Source of the DNA: a bacterium
Lineage (GTDB): Bacteria > Zixibacteria > MSB-5A5 > CAIYYT01
NCBI GenBank assembly: GCA_016708315.1
Contig: JADJGC010000023.1
Span: 310,001-374,000 of the forward strand
DNA: 64,000 bases
Direction of reading: 5' to 3'
In this document: positions 53,623-63,220 of the stretch, one piece after another
Numbering within the stretch: the first letter of the stretch is position 1
How the letters are laid out: every line of letters begins with the position of its first letter
Notes under the pieces: model-generated
The model's database searches: none
What the model was told of the DNA's origin: nothing
The model's input: only the letters and a program-made list of their open reading frames with translations
Made by a program: the position numbers and the translations under genes

Positions 53623-54555
53623 CTATATCGAATCGGTTACCGGTTTCTCCCGCTCGTATGTGCTCAAACTGATCCGTCCATTGTCAATTTTCGAAACGAC
53701 ATTGATATTCACCGGTGCGGTTTCATACAGTGCATTCGTGTAGTAACCGCCTCTGTCGATGAGGTTGAAGATTTCTACTGTCGACTCGCGCAAGTCAGCG
53801 CCTTCAATTCTAATCCCTACCGAATCCGGCAGAACCAGATCAACGTCAGTGCTGCGCCCCGTCAACTCGACCTCGATACGCGGCAAAATTGCGCCGAGCT
53901 TAAGAAGCAGATTCGACTGGATCGCATCGATGTTCAAGGAGCTGATTCGCAGATCATCGGCAAACAAACGCAAGTCCGCTTCATCAAGCTTCAGTTCATA
54001 GCTACCATCCACCGCCGAATTGACATAGCACTTCCAATAATTGTCGCTCGAAGTAAAATTCGACCGGCGAAACAACCCGCGTTCCTTGCTGTGCAAATCA
54101 ATTTCACAGCGGGCGCCTGAACAATTGCTGTTCATCTCTATGCGAGTCTTTGAACTCCCATCAGTGACGCGCACCAGATCATTGTCGCCCGAGTTGACAT
54201 AGAATCGACCGTTGCTGAAATCCGCCTTCACATTTACTGCCTGCTCATTCTGGAAAGGCAATTTCGATTCGTTGTCATAGCGGGAATCATACGAGGCACT
54301 GCGATCGGAAAGTCCGCCGTCGGCCCAAATCGCCCAACCGAAGGCGCCCAGCAGCAACAAACTTGATAAGTACGCAAAACTCTCGAATCGCGTCTTCTTG
54401 AGAATCATCTCCAAACCGATGGCGATAATTATCACCGGCCACAGATAAAGGAAATCGAGAAACACCCACCAGCTTAGCTGATTCAGATTTATTGCGAGGC
54501 ATATACCGCCGATGACAATCAGCGTCAATCCCCATCTAACTCTCGACGGATTCAT
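53623..54555 (-). CDS. LiaF/LiaI-like membrane protein with beta-helical C-terminal domain
   Basis: A 310-residue protein. Two to three N-terminal hydrophobic segments (WGLTLIVIGGICLAI, FLYLWPVIIIAIGLEMIL, YLSSLLLLGAFGWAIW) are of the LiaI/LiaF-TM type. Residues 105-305 form a beta-rich domain with repeated patterns (LRLFADDLRISSLNIDAI; EVELTGRSTDVDLVLP; IRIEGADLRES), like the toastrack fold of LiaF-type proteins. In Firmicutes such proteins sense envelope stress with a two-component system; no kinase lies next to it here. GGAGGTG supports the ATG, and its start overlaps the end of the PspC gene by 20 bases. Confidence 0.87.
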   Translation of the reverse strand: MNPSRVRWGLTLIVIGGICLAINLNQLSWWVFLDFLYLWPVIIIAIGLEMILKKTRFESFAYLSSLLLLGAFGWAIWADGGLSDRSASYDSRYDNESKLPFQNEQAVNVKADFSNGRFYVNSGDNDLVRVTDGSSKTRIEMNSNCSGARCEIDLHSKERGLFRRSNFTSSDNYWKCYVNSAVDGSYELKLDEADLRLFADDLRISSLNIDAIQSNLLLKLGAILPRIEVELTGRSTDVDLVLPDSVGIRIEGADLRESTVEIFNLIDRGGYYTNALYETAPVNINVVSKIDNGRISLSTYEREKPVTDSI

Positions 54556-54961
54556 TTACACCTCCTGAATGATTCGGGCGATTCAAAATCGCGCTCAAGA
54601 TTAGCGCCAAACCTGCAACGATGATCAGAACCGGCCAGAGATAGTGCCACTCGAACCAGTAAAATGTCCGCTCGAGCAGAAACACCAATCCGATAAGTAC
54701 CAATGTAATCCCCGGGAGATATTTCCGTGTAGGCGACGGTTCCGGTTTGGAAACCGGCTCAACTACCACATGATCGGCAGGCACCCGTGGCATAGCAATC
54801 CACGCTGCGATATAGGCCAACAGCCCGAATCCGTGCAGGAATACCAGCACGACGAAACCAATCCGAATCAACACCGGATCAATATCGAAATACTCTCCCA
54901 GACCACCGCCGACTCCGGCAATCACCTTGTTCTGGTTGGATAAATACATTCGCTTGGCCAT
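54536..54961 (-). CDS. PspC-domain membrane protein
   Basis: A 141-residue protein. Residues 1-60 are a PspC domain (MYLSNQNKVIAGVGGGLGEYF, then one membrane segment ending YIAAWIAMPR). A proline-rich linker and two LiaI-type membrane segments follow (ITLVLIGLVFLLE; YLWPVLIIVAGLALIL). PspC proteins monitor inner-membrane stress. GGAGGTG precedes the ATG. It overlaps the LiaF-like gene, so the two are coupled and probably interact. Confidence 0.9.
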   Translation of the reverse strand: MAKRMYLSNQNKVIAGVGGGLGEYFDIDPVLIRIGFVVLVFLHGFGLLAYIAAWIAMPRVPADHVVVEPVSKPEPSPTRKYLPGITLVLIGLVFLLERTFYWFEWHYLWPVLIIVAGLALILSAILNRPNHSGGVNESVES

Positions 54962-55138
54962 TTTACACCTCCTTCAAGTGGTGGGGGACCTTGCTCTGCC
55001 TACTTGGACGCGTCGAATCTCAAAAATGTTTCAAGATTACTGCCTTTTTTGGGTGGGCGTTTCGTTCTGAAATCCGATACAAATCAAAGTGAGCACACAA
55101 CTTCGACAATCTCAGGACACCGTTCGGGCGAGCAAACA

Positions 55139-56179
55139 ATGACTGAACCGGAAGTCTCAAACACTAACTTCTATCTTCAGCCGGTGGCGCTTGCTGAACA
55201 GAAGCCATCACAATGGCTCGGCTACGTCATCTTAGGCGTGGTGATTCTCTTTGTTCTTTCCGGTCTCTACTTCTACTTGATCCGCCCGGCTTTGGCGAAA
55301 GAAATCCCTGAACACACAGCGCTTCCGCTTGACACTCCGCCTGTCGAGCTGACCAGTTTCGAGATTCGCACCGCCGGCGAAGACTTGACACCACTGCGCT
55401 TGGCAGTGTCGGGGGATTCGCTCTTCGTGTCGTACGCGGATAAGTCGTTCATCGAAGTCTACTCATCCAAGCTTCATCTTCTCAACACTATTCGCCTCGA
55501 CAACCCGGCAGCACTTCAACCGACGGCAATGGCACTGACTGATTCGCTCCTCATCGTTTCCGATACGGTCCTTGGTACCATTGCAGTTTTCGACCGCGAT
55601 GGTTACTATCGCAGTTCCGCCTCGTGGTATCCCGACCGACACACCCGGCTCAAACCGGTGCATCTCGTCGTGCATGACCGTTTTCTCTACGCCACCGACA
55701 TGGCGCGCCACCGCGTCGCCAAGATATCGCTCTTCAAGGATGAGCCCTTTTTTGATTTTCTGGAGTTGATTGCTATTTACCCTTCACAACTTTCCAGCGC
55801 CGTTACTCTTCCACTTTGCGCGACAGTCGCACCCGATGGTAAACTCTGGATCGGCGACGGCCAACCGGGCGGTGTCTATCTCTGCACATCAGAACTTAGC
55901 TACGAAATCGCCGCTGAGAAGCCGGTAATCAACCGCATCGCTATGCCTTGCGATATGGCGATTCAGCCCTCAATCACAGATTCCGCTAACGCTCGCATTC
56001 ACGTTCTGGACAAAGTTGCCGGGAAGGTGTTGGTCTACGATTTGGAAGGAAAATTGCGGCTTGTATATCCGCGTGAACGCAATCTTCATCGCCCGACCGG
56101 AATGGCGATTGAACCGGCCAGCCGCCACATTTTCGTCACTGAACTCGAGACGCGCGAGATCACGGTTTTCGGTTATTAG
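55139..56179 (+). CDS. Membrane-anchored beta-propeller (NHL-like) protein
   Basis: A 346-residue protein with one membrane segment (LGYVILGVVILFVLSGLYFYL, residues 27-47) and an extracytoplasmic domain with repeating blades: LRLAVSGDSLFVSYADKSFIEVY, LTDSLLIVSDTVLGTIAVFD, VHDRFLYATDMARHRVAKI and so on to GMAIEPASRHIFVTELETREITVF. The pattern is that of a six-bladed NHL-type propeller. Ligand unknown. The ATG at 55139 is chosen because the longer frame to 55004 is basic and unlike a signal. It converges with the Ser/Thr kinase gene. Confidence 0.83.
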   Translation: MTEPEVSNTNFYLQPVALAEQKPSQWLGYVILGVVILFVLSGLYFYLIRPALAKEIPEHTALPLDTPPVELTSFEIRTAGEDLTPLRLAVSGDSLFVSYADKSFIEVYSSKLHLLNTIRLDNPAALQPTAMALTDSLLIVSDTVLGTIAVFDRDGYYRSSASWYPDRHTRLKPVHLVVHDRFLYATDMARHRVAKISLFKDEPFFDFLELIAIYPSQLSSAVTLPLCATVAPDGKLWIGDGQPGGVYLCTSELSYEIAAEKPVINRIAMPCDMAIQPSITDSANARIHVLDKVAGKVLVYDLEGKLRLVYPRERNLHRPTGMAIEPASRHIFVTELETREITVFGY

Positions 56180-56197
56180 ATCTGCTTGCGTGCAGCC

Positions 56198-59188
56198 CTA
56201 CGCGCCAAGTCTTGCCAGCCGCTTTTTCATATCCTTAATTGCGGGAATTTCTATCTCCGGTGCCTTCCAATAGCTGAGCGCCTCCTGATACAGCTTCACT
56301 GCTTCGGTTGTTTTACCCAGTCCTTCGTTGGCAATGCCAAAGATGTAAAGAGTGTAGGGATAGAACAGACCAGAGGTCACTGCACCACCTTCAGCAAGGT
56401 ACTTAGTCAGGAGATCATACGCCTTCTGGTATTGTCCGGAAAACGCCGCCAGTGTCGCAATCGTCCTTGCGGCATCCCCCCGGCAGTGCCTGGTCTTGTC
56501 CAACTCATCATAGACACTGATCATCTTTGCTGTGTCAGAGGCGCCGAGTGCATCGTACAACTCGCCAACCTTATCACCCAGCGGCTGGAGCTGCGCCGGC
56601 AACCGAGTGCGCATGTTATTCAAGTCGACTTGCATCATAGGCCTGAGAGAATCAGCCATAGTGGGGTCAATCGCGATCAAGACCAGCCAATGATTGACTC
56701 GAAATGTCGATCCTGCAAATTCGTACTTATCCGCCAGATAATGTATGGCGCTGTCAGGAAATCCCAGATACTCATAGTGCACTGCAATTGTTTCCCAGGA
56801 ATTGTAGAATTGACTGCTGTCATTGGTCATCGCCATCTGCTTGGCAGCAGAAATCCTGTAGCCCATTGCGGATCGGAACTTGCCCTGCCAGTTAGCGAGA
56901 TTTGCTTTGATCTCGAAATAGTCATTCATGTCATAAGGATCTTGACCGTGCTTGCGTGCCAACTCTTCCGCATAGAAGTCCGCTTTTGCGAAGTCTCGCC
57001 TGCGAATGGCATTATTGCAGAGATTAGTCAGTGCCGCTGCATCATCCGGGAATCGCTTGTAGTATTCTTCGTATGCAGTCTTCGCCTTGTCATGTTGACC
57101 CATTCTGGTATAGATATTCGCTATGCTCAAGTCTGGCGTCGGTGAATCGGGATGATACTCCTTGATTCGATTAAAGACCTCTATCGCTTTGTCATATTCC
57201 TTTAGATCAAGATGAATGTAAGCGCTGAAACCAAGGGCGAGTTGGAACTTCGGATCAATCTTGTAGACCTCTTCAAGTTGCTGAAACGCACCGGTAGTGT
57301 CTTTGGCGAAAGACCAAACCAGAAGCGCATAGATCGACCGCGCTTCAATATCTTCCGGATAATTATCTACCAACGTCTTGATCTTGACAAACGCATCATC
57401 AAACTGCTGCCTCAGCCACAAGTCTGAATATACGTCCAGCAAATTACGGTCGCGAATCGGCATATTCGCTTCAAGCTGCTTTGCTTGCGCGAAGTATGGC
57501 GCTGCGTCCGGCATCCGCCCTTGGAATATCTTGACCATTCCCAGTCGCATATAGGCCAGCGCAAAGGTCGAATCTACCGCAATTGCCTTTTCGAAGTTCT
57601 CCGTCGCCTCATCCCAAATCGACGACAACAACGCGTTCAGTCCGGTGTGGTAATAACGATAGGCTTCCGGATTTGAAGTCGTCAGTTGCGAGACGTTGCG
57701 ATCCATCCTCAGAACCTCTTCCATATTCAGCGATGCCGCAATCTTCGAGGTCAGTGAGTCGACAATGGCAAATGCATCGTCGCCGATAACTTTCTCGCCC
57801 ATAATCACGCGACCAGTCTTGACGTCCTCAAGTCTGGCGTCGATGCGGAACTTGTCGCCAAGTTTGTAAATCGTGCCCGACATGACGTTTACGGCGCCCA
57901 GCTTCTTTGCCGCATTGACCTGATCCTCGTAGCTGACACTGCTCGCCGAATTTTCGGAACTGCCCATCGCTTCCAGCAAGCGTCTCTGGCTGATGATGTT
58001 CATCATCTGTCCTTGTGCCAGATCGGTCATCAGGATTTCCGGCAGACCCGTTTCCAGCCAATCAAATTGCGGATCGCCCGTCTTGTTCTCAAATCCCAAT
58101 ATCGCAAGACTGTATTCTTTTGCGTCCGCAGTAGCTGTTGCTAGCGGTCCCTTGTCGTGGAACAGCAACCAGTTTAATGCCAGCAGAATGACAACAATCG
58201 GCAAAGCTATCATGATGCGTTTGCGTCGTGAGCGGCTGACTTCTTTTTGTACCTCTTTGCGGAATTGCTCCTGATGCTTCACCCCGGATACCGTTGATGA
58301 CACACCGCTGTCGTATTGCCTCCGCAGATTTCGCAGGTCAATCACCAGGTCGCGCGTGTCCTGATATCGTTCGTTGGCGTCCTTTTGCAGACACTTGTCG
58401 ATGATACGCTCGATTTCCGGGTCGATGTCGCTGCGATGTTCGCGCGGCGGTGGTTGCTTCGTCTCAAGAATTTTCGCCAGTATCGAAACCTGCGACTGCC
58501 CCGTAAACGGCATCTGGCCGGTGAACATCTTGTAGAGGAGCACACCAAAGGAGAATATATCTGACCGCGTATCGACTGTCTCGCCGCGAGCCTGCTCTGG
58601 TGACATGTAAGCCACGGTCCCGATAACCGTCCCGATCTTAGTCAGGTTAGCTTTGACCGTCTCGCCGCTGACTGCCTGCTCTGGCGTCTGCAGTGGTGCC
58701 ATTGGCTTGGCAAGACCGAAATCAAGGATCTTCGGTTCTTCTTGCTCATCGACGATAATGTTTTCCGGCTTGATATCGCGATGGACGATATTCAGTTTAT
58801 GCGCCGCTGCCAGGCCGGTTGCTATTTTTTCCGATACCCGAATCAGCTTTCCGACATCATTGGAATGCACGGTCAAAAAATCGCCCAGCGATTGCCCCTT
58901 CACATATTCCATTACAATGTAGTGAATCTCGCTCTTGCCGCCCGATGGCTGTGCCACGCCGATGTCATAAATCGCCATGACGTTCGCCTGCTGGATTTGC
59001 GCCGCCGTCTTGGCTTCACGCTCAAACCGGTCGCGTCGGTCCTGGTCGGAGAAGTAGTCATCTCGCAGCGTTTTCAACGCCACTTGGCGGTTCAATTTGG
59101 TGTCTTCGGCAAGGTATACCTCGCCCATTCCACCCTCGCCCAGTTTCTTGACAATCTTAAATTGAGCTAAAACATCGCCGGATAACAT
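56198..59188 (-). CDS. Ser/Thr protein kinase with TolB/CsgG-like and TPR domains
   Basis: A 996-residue transmembrane kinase. Residues 10-275 are a PknB-type kinase: glycine loop LGEGGMGEVYLAE, Lys39 in VALK, catalytic loop HRDIKPEN (136-143), DFG at 157-159, GTVAYMSPEQARGE. A basic linker (SRRKRI) leads to one membrane segment (IALPIVVILLALNWLLF, near 335). The outer part starts with a TolB/FlgO-like domain (YSLAILGFENKTGDPQFDWLETGL) and ends in about ten TPR units. Such kinases pass envelope signals to cytoplasmic targets. ATG 59188 fits the kinase start; GTG 59224 is an alternative. Confidence 0.93.
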   Translation of the reverse strand: MLSGDVLAQFKIVKKLGEGGMGEVYLAEDTKLNRQVALKTLRDDYFSDQDRRDRFEREAKTAAQIQQANVMAIYDIGVAQPSGGKSEIHYIVMEYVKGQSLGDFLTVHSNDVGKLIRVSEKIATGLAAAHKLNIVHRDIKPENIIVDEQEEPKILDFGLAKPMAPLQTPEQAVSGETVKANLTKIGTVIGTVAYMSPEQARGETVDTRSDIFSFGVLLYKMFTGQMPFTGQSQVSILAKILETKQPPPREHRSDIDPEIERIIDKCLQKDANERYQDTRDLVIDLRNLRRQYDSGVSSTVSGVKHQEQFRKEVQKEVSRSRRKRIMIALPIVVILLALNWLLFHDKGPLATATADAKEYSLAILGFENKTGDPQFDWLETGLPEILMTDLAQGQMMNIISQRRLLEAMGSSENSASSVSYEDQVNAAKKLGAVNVMSGTIYKLGDKFRIDARLEDVKTGRVIMGEKVIGDDAFAIVDSLTSKIAASLNMEEVLRMDRNVSQLTTSNPEAYRYYHTGLNALLSSIWDEATENFEKAIAVDSTFALAYMRLGMVKIFQGRMPDAAPYFAQAKQLEANMPIRDRNLLDVYSDLWLRQQFDDAFVKIKTLVDNYPEDIEARSIYALLVWSFAKDTTGAFQQLEEVYKIDPKFQLALGFSAYIHLDLKEYDKAIEVFNRIKEYHPDSPTPDLSIANIYTRMGQHDKAKTAYEEYYKRFPDDAAALTNLCNNAIRRRDFAKADFYAEELARKHGQDPYDMNDYFEIKANLANWQGKFRSAMGYRISAAKQMAMTNDSSQFYNSWETIAVHYEYLGFPDSAIHYLADKYEFAGSTFRVNHWLVLIAIDPTMADSLRPMMQVDLNNMRTRLPAQLQPLGDKVGELYDALGASDTAKMISVYDELDKTRHCRGDAARTIATLAAFSGQYQKAYDLLTKYLAEGGAVTSGLFYPYTLYIFGIANEGLGKTTEAVKLYQEALSYWKAPEIEIPAIKDMKKRLARLGA

Positions 59189-59395
59189 CGAATTGAACTC
59201 TCCTAAATTTGAGGGAAGTATCACCTTTTATTCGCTTTAATTCAACAAGATTTGAGTCATAAATCGATTATTTGCGCCCGTTTACCTACAAAACTATCGG
59301 GCCGTTGCCAACGAAGACATCTTGACAGTCAACTTGTCATCGAATTTATTGGACTCTTAACGTATTGGTTTGGTAAACCATTTTGGGAGATATGT

Positions 59396-60259
59396 TTGGA
59401 ACCACAGAATTTACTATACGAAGTCGAATTTAAGGCCCACCGTCGCGAGTTTTACTCCAATCCCTTCGGACTTGTCCTGCCGGAAAAGGAGTGGGTGATT
59501 GTCGAAGCTGAGCGCGGCGAGGATATGGGCTTCATTCATATGGAGATCGACGAAAGCACCAACATCAAGGGGCGGCCATCCAAGGCGTTCCCGATCTTGC
59601 GGCAAGCCAACTATGACGACCGCGACAAGCTTGCCAAGAATCGTGAGATGGAGGCCGAATCGCTGGATCGCTGCAAGGATCTGATCGAACAGCACCGCCT
59701 GCGCATGAAATTGGTCGATGTCGAATACCAGTTTGATCTCAATAAAATGACCTACTATTTCACCGCCGACGAACGGGTCGATTTCCGCTCGCTGGTGAAA
59801 GATCTCGCTTCGAGCTATCGCACCCGAATCGAACTGCGCCAAATTGGCGTCCGTGACGAGGCTCGCCGTATCGGTGGTTTCGGAATCTGCGGACTCCAGC
59901 AGTGCTGCAATACATTCATTCGCGAATTCGAACCAATCTCGACACAGCTTGCACGCGACCAGGGGCTCTCGCTGAATCCGGCCAAGATTTCCGGCAATTG
60001 CGGTCGTTTGCTCTGCTGCCTGCAATACGAGCAGAATCACTATACCGACAGCATGCGGAAATTCCCTGACATTGGCTCTGAGATAGACGGCAAACAAGGT
60101 CGCGCCGTTGTCGAAGGCGTCAACGTTTTCCATCAATACATGACCGTTCGCTATCAGGACGGCCTGACCGAAAAACTTAGCTGGAAAGATTACAACCAAA
60201 TCCTAAAAAAGAAGCAATTTGTCGCCGCGTTGAAGGCGCGTAATAATCCCGAAAAATGA
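59396..60259 (+). CDS. ricT: PSP1-domain protein, RicT (YaaT) type
   Basis: A 287-residue protein. The PSP1 domain is complete: KLVDVEYQFDLNKMTYYFTADERVDFRSLVKDLASSYRTRIELRQIGVRDEAR, then GICGLQQCCNTFIREFEPIS and ISGNCGRLLCCLQYE. The two cysteine pairs (CGLQQCC, CGRLLCC) are those that bind Fe-S clusters in the Bacillus Ric complex, which affects RNase Y-dependent mRNA maturation. A TTG at 59396 with GGGAG seven bases upstream is chosen; upstream codons have no similarity to the family. metG overlaps its stop. Confidence 0.9.
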   Translation: MEPQNLLYEVEFKAHRREFYSNPFGLVLPEKEWVIVEAERGEDMGFIHMEIDESTNIKGRPSKAFPILRQANYDDRDKLAKNREMEAESLDRCKDLIEQHRLRMKLVDVEYQFDLNKMTYYFTADERVDFRSLVKDLASSYRTRIELRQIGVRDEARRIGGFGICGLQQCCNTFIREFEPISTQLARDQGLSLNPAKISGNCGRLLCCLQYEQNHYTDSMRKFPDIGSEIDGKQGRAVVEGVNVFHQYMTVRYQDGLTEKLSWKDYNQILKKKQFVAALKARNNPEK

Positions 60260-62181
60260 ACTTCTATATCACGACCCCGATTTACTATGCCAATGCTGAA
60301 TTGCATATTGGCCACGGCTACACCTCTGTCATTGCCGATGTTCTCAAGCGCTTTCATTCTCTCTTCGGCGAGGAATCATTCTTCCTCACCGGCATGGACG
60401 AACACGGCGCCAAGGTTGAAGAAGCCGCACTTGCCCTAGGCAAGACTCCCCAGCAGCATTGTGACGACAATTATCAGAAATTTGTCAAGTCGCTCGAAAC
60501 GCTCGGCATTTCGTACAACCATTTCATTCGCACCACATCCGATCGGCACAAGAAAGGCGTCCAGAAACTACTGACAACTCTCTGGAACACCAAAACACCC
60601 GACGGCCAAAGCGCCATCTATCAGGGCAAGTATGAGGGCCTCTATTGCATCGGCTGTGAGAAGTTCATCACGGAAAAAGAGCTCACTCCCGAAGGCCTCT
60701 GTCCGAATCACTTGAGCAAACCCAAGCTTGTCTCTGAGAACAACTGGTTCTTCCGGTTGACATCCTATCTCGACAAGGTCGAAGAACACATCCGCAGCGG
60801 TCGCATTCGCATCATGCCCGAGGGCCGCCGCAACGAAGTTCTCGGCTTGCTCAAGCAGGGACTCAACGACTTTTCGATCTCACGCGAACGCTTGAATTGG
60901 GGCATCGACATCCCCTTCGACCCGTCGCAGAAAACTTATGTCTGGGTCGATGCATTACCCAACTACATCACTGCCATTGGTTATGGCGATGATCCGGAAA
61001 TGTTCGATAAGTGGTGGAACAAGTCGCAGGTCGTCCATCTCATGGGCCGCGACATCCTCAAATTTCATGCAATCTTCTGGCCCGCGCTTCTGATGGCAGC
61101 TGAACTGCGCCTGCCCGACATAATGTTCATCCATGGCTATCTGAGCTTGAACGGCCAGAAAATCAGCAAGTCGCTCGGCAATGTGATTTCCAATGAACAT
61201 CTCGCCGAACAGTTTGGCCGCGATGCCGCCCGCTATCTGCTTGTATCGCAGTTTCCGTTCCATCTCGACGGCGACATCAGCTATCCGCGTCTGTACGAAA
61301 AATACAACTCCGACCTTGCCAATGATTACGGCAACCTCGTCAGTCGCGTCGTGAAATTGACCATCGCCAACTTCGACGGCAAGATTCCCTCAAGTGATGG
61401 CGCCGCCGATGACCACAGCGACGAACTCGCGGGCTTGATCGCAACAACGCCGCAAAAGGTAAATGAACAGATTCGCAACATCGATGTGCTTAGCGCCGTC
61501 GAGTCGATCTGGTTGCTTATTCGCGCCGCCAATCGATACTTCGATTACAACAAGCCGTGGGAACTCGCCAAGCAAGGCAACACCGCCAAACTTGCTAATG
61601 TCCTGCATCGGTCGCTGGAGGCTATTCGCATTGCCGCGACGCTCACCTGGCCGATTATGCCGCAGAAATCTGAAGTCGTGTTCAACATGCTCGGCTTTGC
61701 GCCCGGCTACCAGCCGTCAATCGATCTCGCCGGTCGTCAGGATGTGCTCAAAGCCGGCACCAAACTCAATCCGCTCGATAACATCTTCCCGCGCCTGCAA
61801 GCGCCCAAAGAGGAAAAAGTGGAAACCGCCAAACCTGCCGATACCGAACTTCCCGAAGGCATCGTCACTATCGACGACTTCTTCAAGACCAAACTTGTTG
61901 TTGCCGAAGTCATCGCTTGCGAAAATGTCCCCGAGACTTCGAAGCTGCTAAAACTGCAGATCGCTATCGGCGAAGACAAACGCCAGATTGTCGCCGGCGT
62001 TGCTGAATTCTACAAGCCCGAAGAAATGGTCGGTAAGAAAATCGTCGTCGTCGCTAATCTCAAGCCGACGAAGATTCGCGGCATCGACTCCAACGGCATG
62101 CTCCTTGCCGCCAAGAAAGGCAAAGAGCTCAAACTGGTCACCGTCGACGGCGATATCCCCTCCGGCGCTACCGTAGGCTAA
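60256..62181 (+). CDS. metG: Methionyl-tRNA synthetase with C-terminal tRNA-binding domain
   Basis: A 641-residue class I synthetase that charges tRNA-Met. HIGH is at residues 17-20 (AELHIGHG), the zinc knuckle is CIGCEKFI...LCPNH, KMSKS appears as KISKS near residue 300, and the tRNA-binding (Trbp111-like) domain occupies about 535-641 (VVAEVIACENVPETSKLLKLQ, VAGVAEFYKPEEMVGKKIVVV). ATG 60256 overlaps the ricT stop. In Bacillus and relatives ricT, metS, tatD and ksgA also lie close together. Confidence 0.97.
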   Translation: MNFYITTPIYYANAELHIGHGYTSVIADVLKRFHSLFGEESFFLTGMDEHGAKVEEAALALGKTPQQHCDDNYQKFVKSLETLGISYNHFIRTTSDRHKKGVQKLLTTLWNTKTPDGQSAIYQGKYEGLYCIGCEKFITEKELTPEGLCPNHLSKPKLVSENNWFFRLTSYLDKVEEHIRSGRIRIMPEGRRNEVLGLLKQGLNDFSISRERLNWGIDIPFDPSQKTYVWVDALPNYITAIGYGDDPEMFDKWWNKSQVVHLMGRDILKFHAIFWPALLMAAELRLPDIMFIHGYLSLNGQKISKSLGNVISNEHLAEQFGRDAARYLLVSQFPFHLDGDISYPRLYEKYNSDLANDYGNLVSRVVKLTIANFDGKIPSSDGAADDHSDELAGLIATTPQKVNEQIRNIDVLSAVESIWLLIRAANRYFDYNKPWELAKQGNTAKLANVLHRSLEAIRIAATLTWPIMPQKSEVVFNMLGFAPGYQPSIDLAGRQDVLKAGTKLNPLDNIFPRLQAPKEEKVETAKPADTELPEGIVTIDDFFKTKLVVAEVIACENVPETSKLLKLQIAIGEDKRQIVAGVAEFYKPEEMVGKKIVVVANLKPTKIRGIDSNGMLLAAKKGKELKLVTVDGDIPSGATVG

Positions 62182-62458
62182 ACAACAATGCCGAATCACC
62201 ATTCGACTGTCTCAAATTCCCCCTTGGCAGAGACTGTCGAAAAAGCCCCCAATACTGTCATCCTGAGCGCAGCGAAGGATCTGCTTAAGTTGTTGAACAA
62301 TTAGATTGTGCGCGCGTCAGCGGGGGCGCGGCGGGCGTGCGTGGTTTTTCAACATTCCCTCAAGGGAGTCACAGTGTCGCATTCGCCCTTTGCTATTCCC
62401 TCTTAGCAAAGGGGGTTAGGGGGTTGTATTCCTCTTTCGAACTCGGAATGCCATCCCC
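62182..62458. repeat. Mosaic of intergenic repeat elements between metG and tatD
   Basis: No gene. It contains GTCATCCTGAGCGCAGCGAAGGATCTG-type sequence at 62256-62283, a repeat found in many unrelated bacterial genomes; ATTCCCTCAAGGGAGT (about 62354-62369) as a small palindrome; and a hairpin with perfect 10-bp arms CCCTTTGCTA/TAGCAAAGGG (62386-62413) followed by GGTTAGGGGGTTG, another common intergenic repeat. Several units are joined end to end. Confidence 0.75.
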
Positions 62459-63220
62459 ATGATCGACACCCATTGCCACCTCGACTTTCCCGATTATAAC
62501 GACGACCGCGCCGCCGTTCTTACTGCCGCGCGCGAAGCCGGTATCACCAAGATGGTCAACATCGGCTGCGACTTGAAATCGTCCCAAGCCTCCGTCGATC
62601 TTGCCAATCGGCATCCGGAAATCTATGCCGCTATCGGCTTTCATCCGCACGATGCGAAAAACTATGACGACCGCATGGAACAGCAGTTGCGCGAGATGGC
62701 AAACAACTTCAAAGTCGTCGCCATCGGCGAGGTCGGCCTCGATTTCTATCGCGACCGCTCGCCTCGGGATGTTCAGCGGACTGTCTTTGTCCGCCAGATG
62801 AATCTCGCCCGCGAACTGGGACTGCCATTGATTATTCACATTCGCGATGCCTACGAAGAAGCCCTCGACATGCTGATCGCCGAAAAAGCCTACGAGAACA
62901 ACGTCGTCCTTCACTGCTTCTCCGGCACTCCCAAAGAAGCCCGTCGTGCGCTTGATTATGGTATGTTTTTAAGCTTTGGTGGAGTGTTGACCTTTAGCAA
63001 TTCGCGCTTGCCAGAACTCGTCCGTGATGTTCCACTCGACCAAATTTTGCTCGAAACCGACGCACCCTTCCTGACACCGCACCCGCATCGCGGCACTCGC
63101 AATCAGCCCGCCATGGTGGCGCTGGTGTATCGCAAACTCGCCGACGTGTCGAATCGCGACATAAAAGAGATCGAAACCATCATCGACGCGAACGCGCAAA
63201 GATTCTTCGAGTTCGAATGA
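62459..63220 (+). CDS. tatD: TatD-family metal-dependent hydrolase (DNase)
   Basis: A 253-residue TIM-barrel hydrolase. Metal ligands and signatures are DTHCHLDFPDY at the start, FHPHDAK, AIGEVGLDFYRD, LIIHIRDA, HCFSGT and ETDAPFLTPHPHRG near residue 200. TatD enzymes are 3'-5' exonucleases on DNA and may act in repair or quality control. Its stop overlaps the ksgA start by four bases (ATGA), so translation is coupled. Confidence 0.95.
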   Translation: MIDTHCHLDFPDYNDDRAAVLTAAREAGITKMVNIGCDLKSSQASVDLANRHPEIYAAIGFHPHDAKNYDDRMEQQLREMANNFKVVAIGEVGLDFYRDRSPRDVQRTVFVRQMNLARELGLPLIIHIRDAYEEALDMLIAEKAYENNVVLHCFSGTPKEARRALDYGMFLSFGGVLTFSNSRLPELVRDVPLDQILLETDAPFLTPHPHRGTRNQPAMVALVYRKLADVSNRDIKEIETIIDANAQRFFEFE

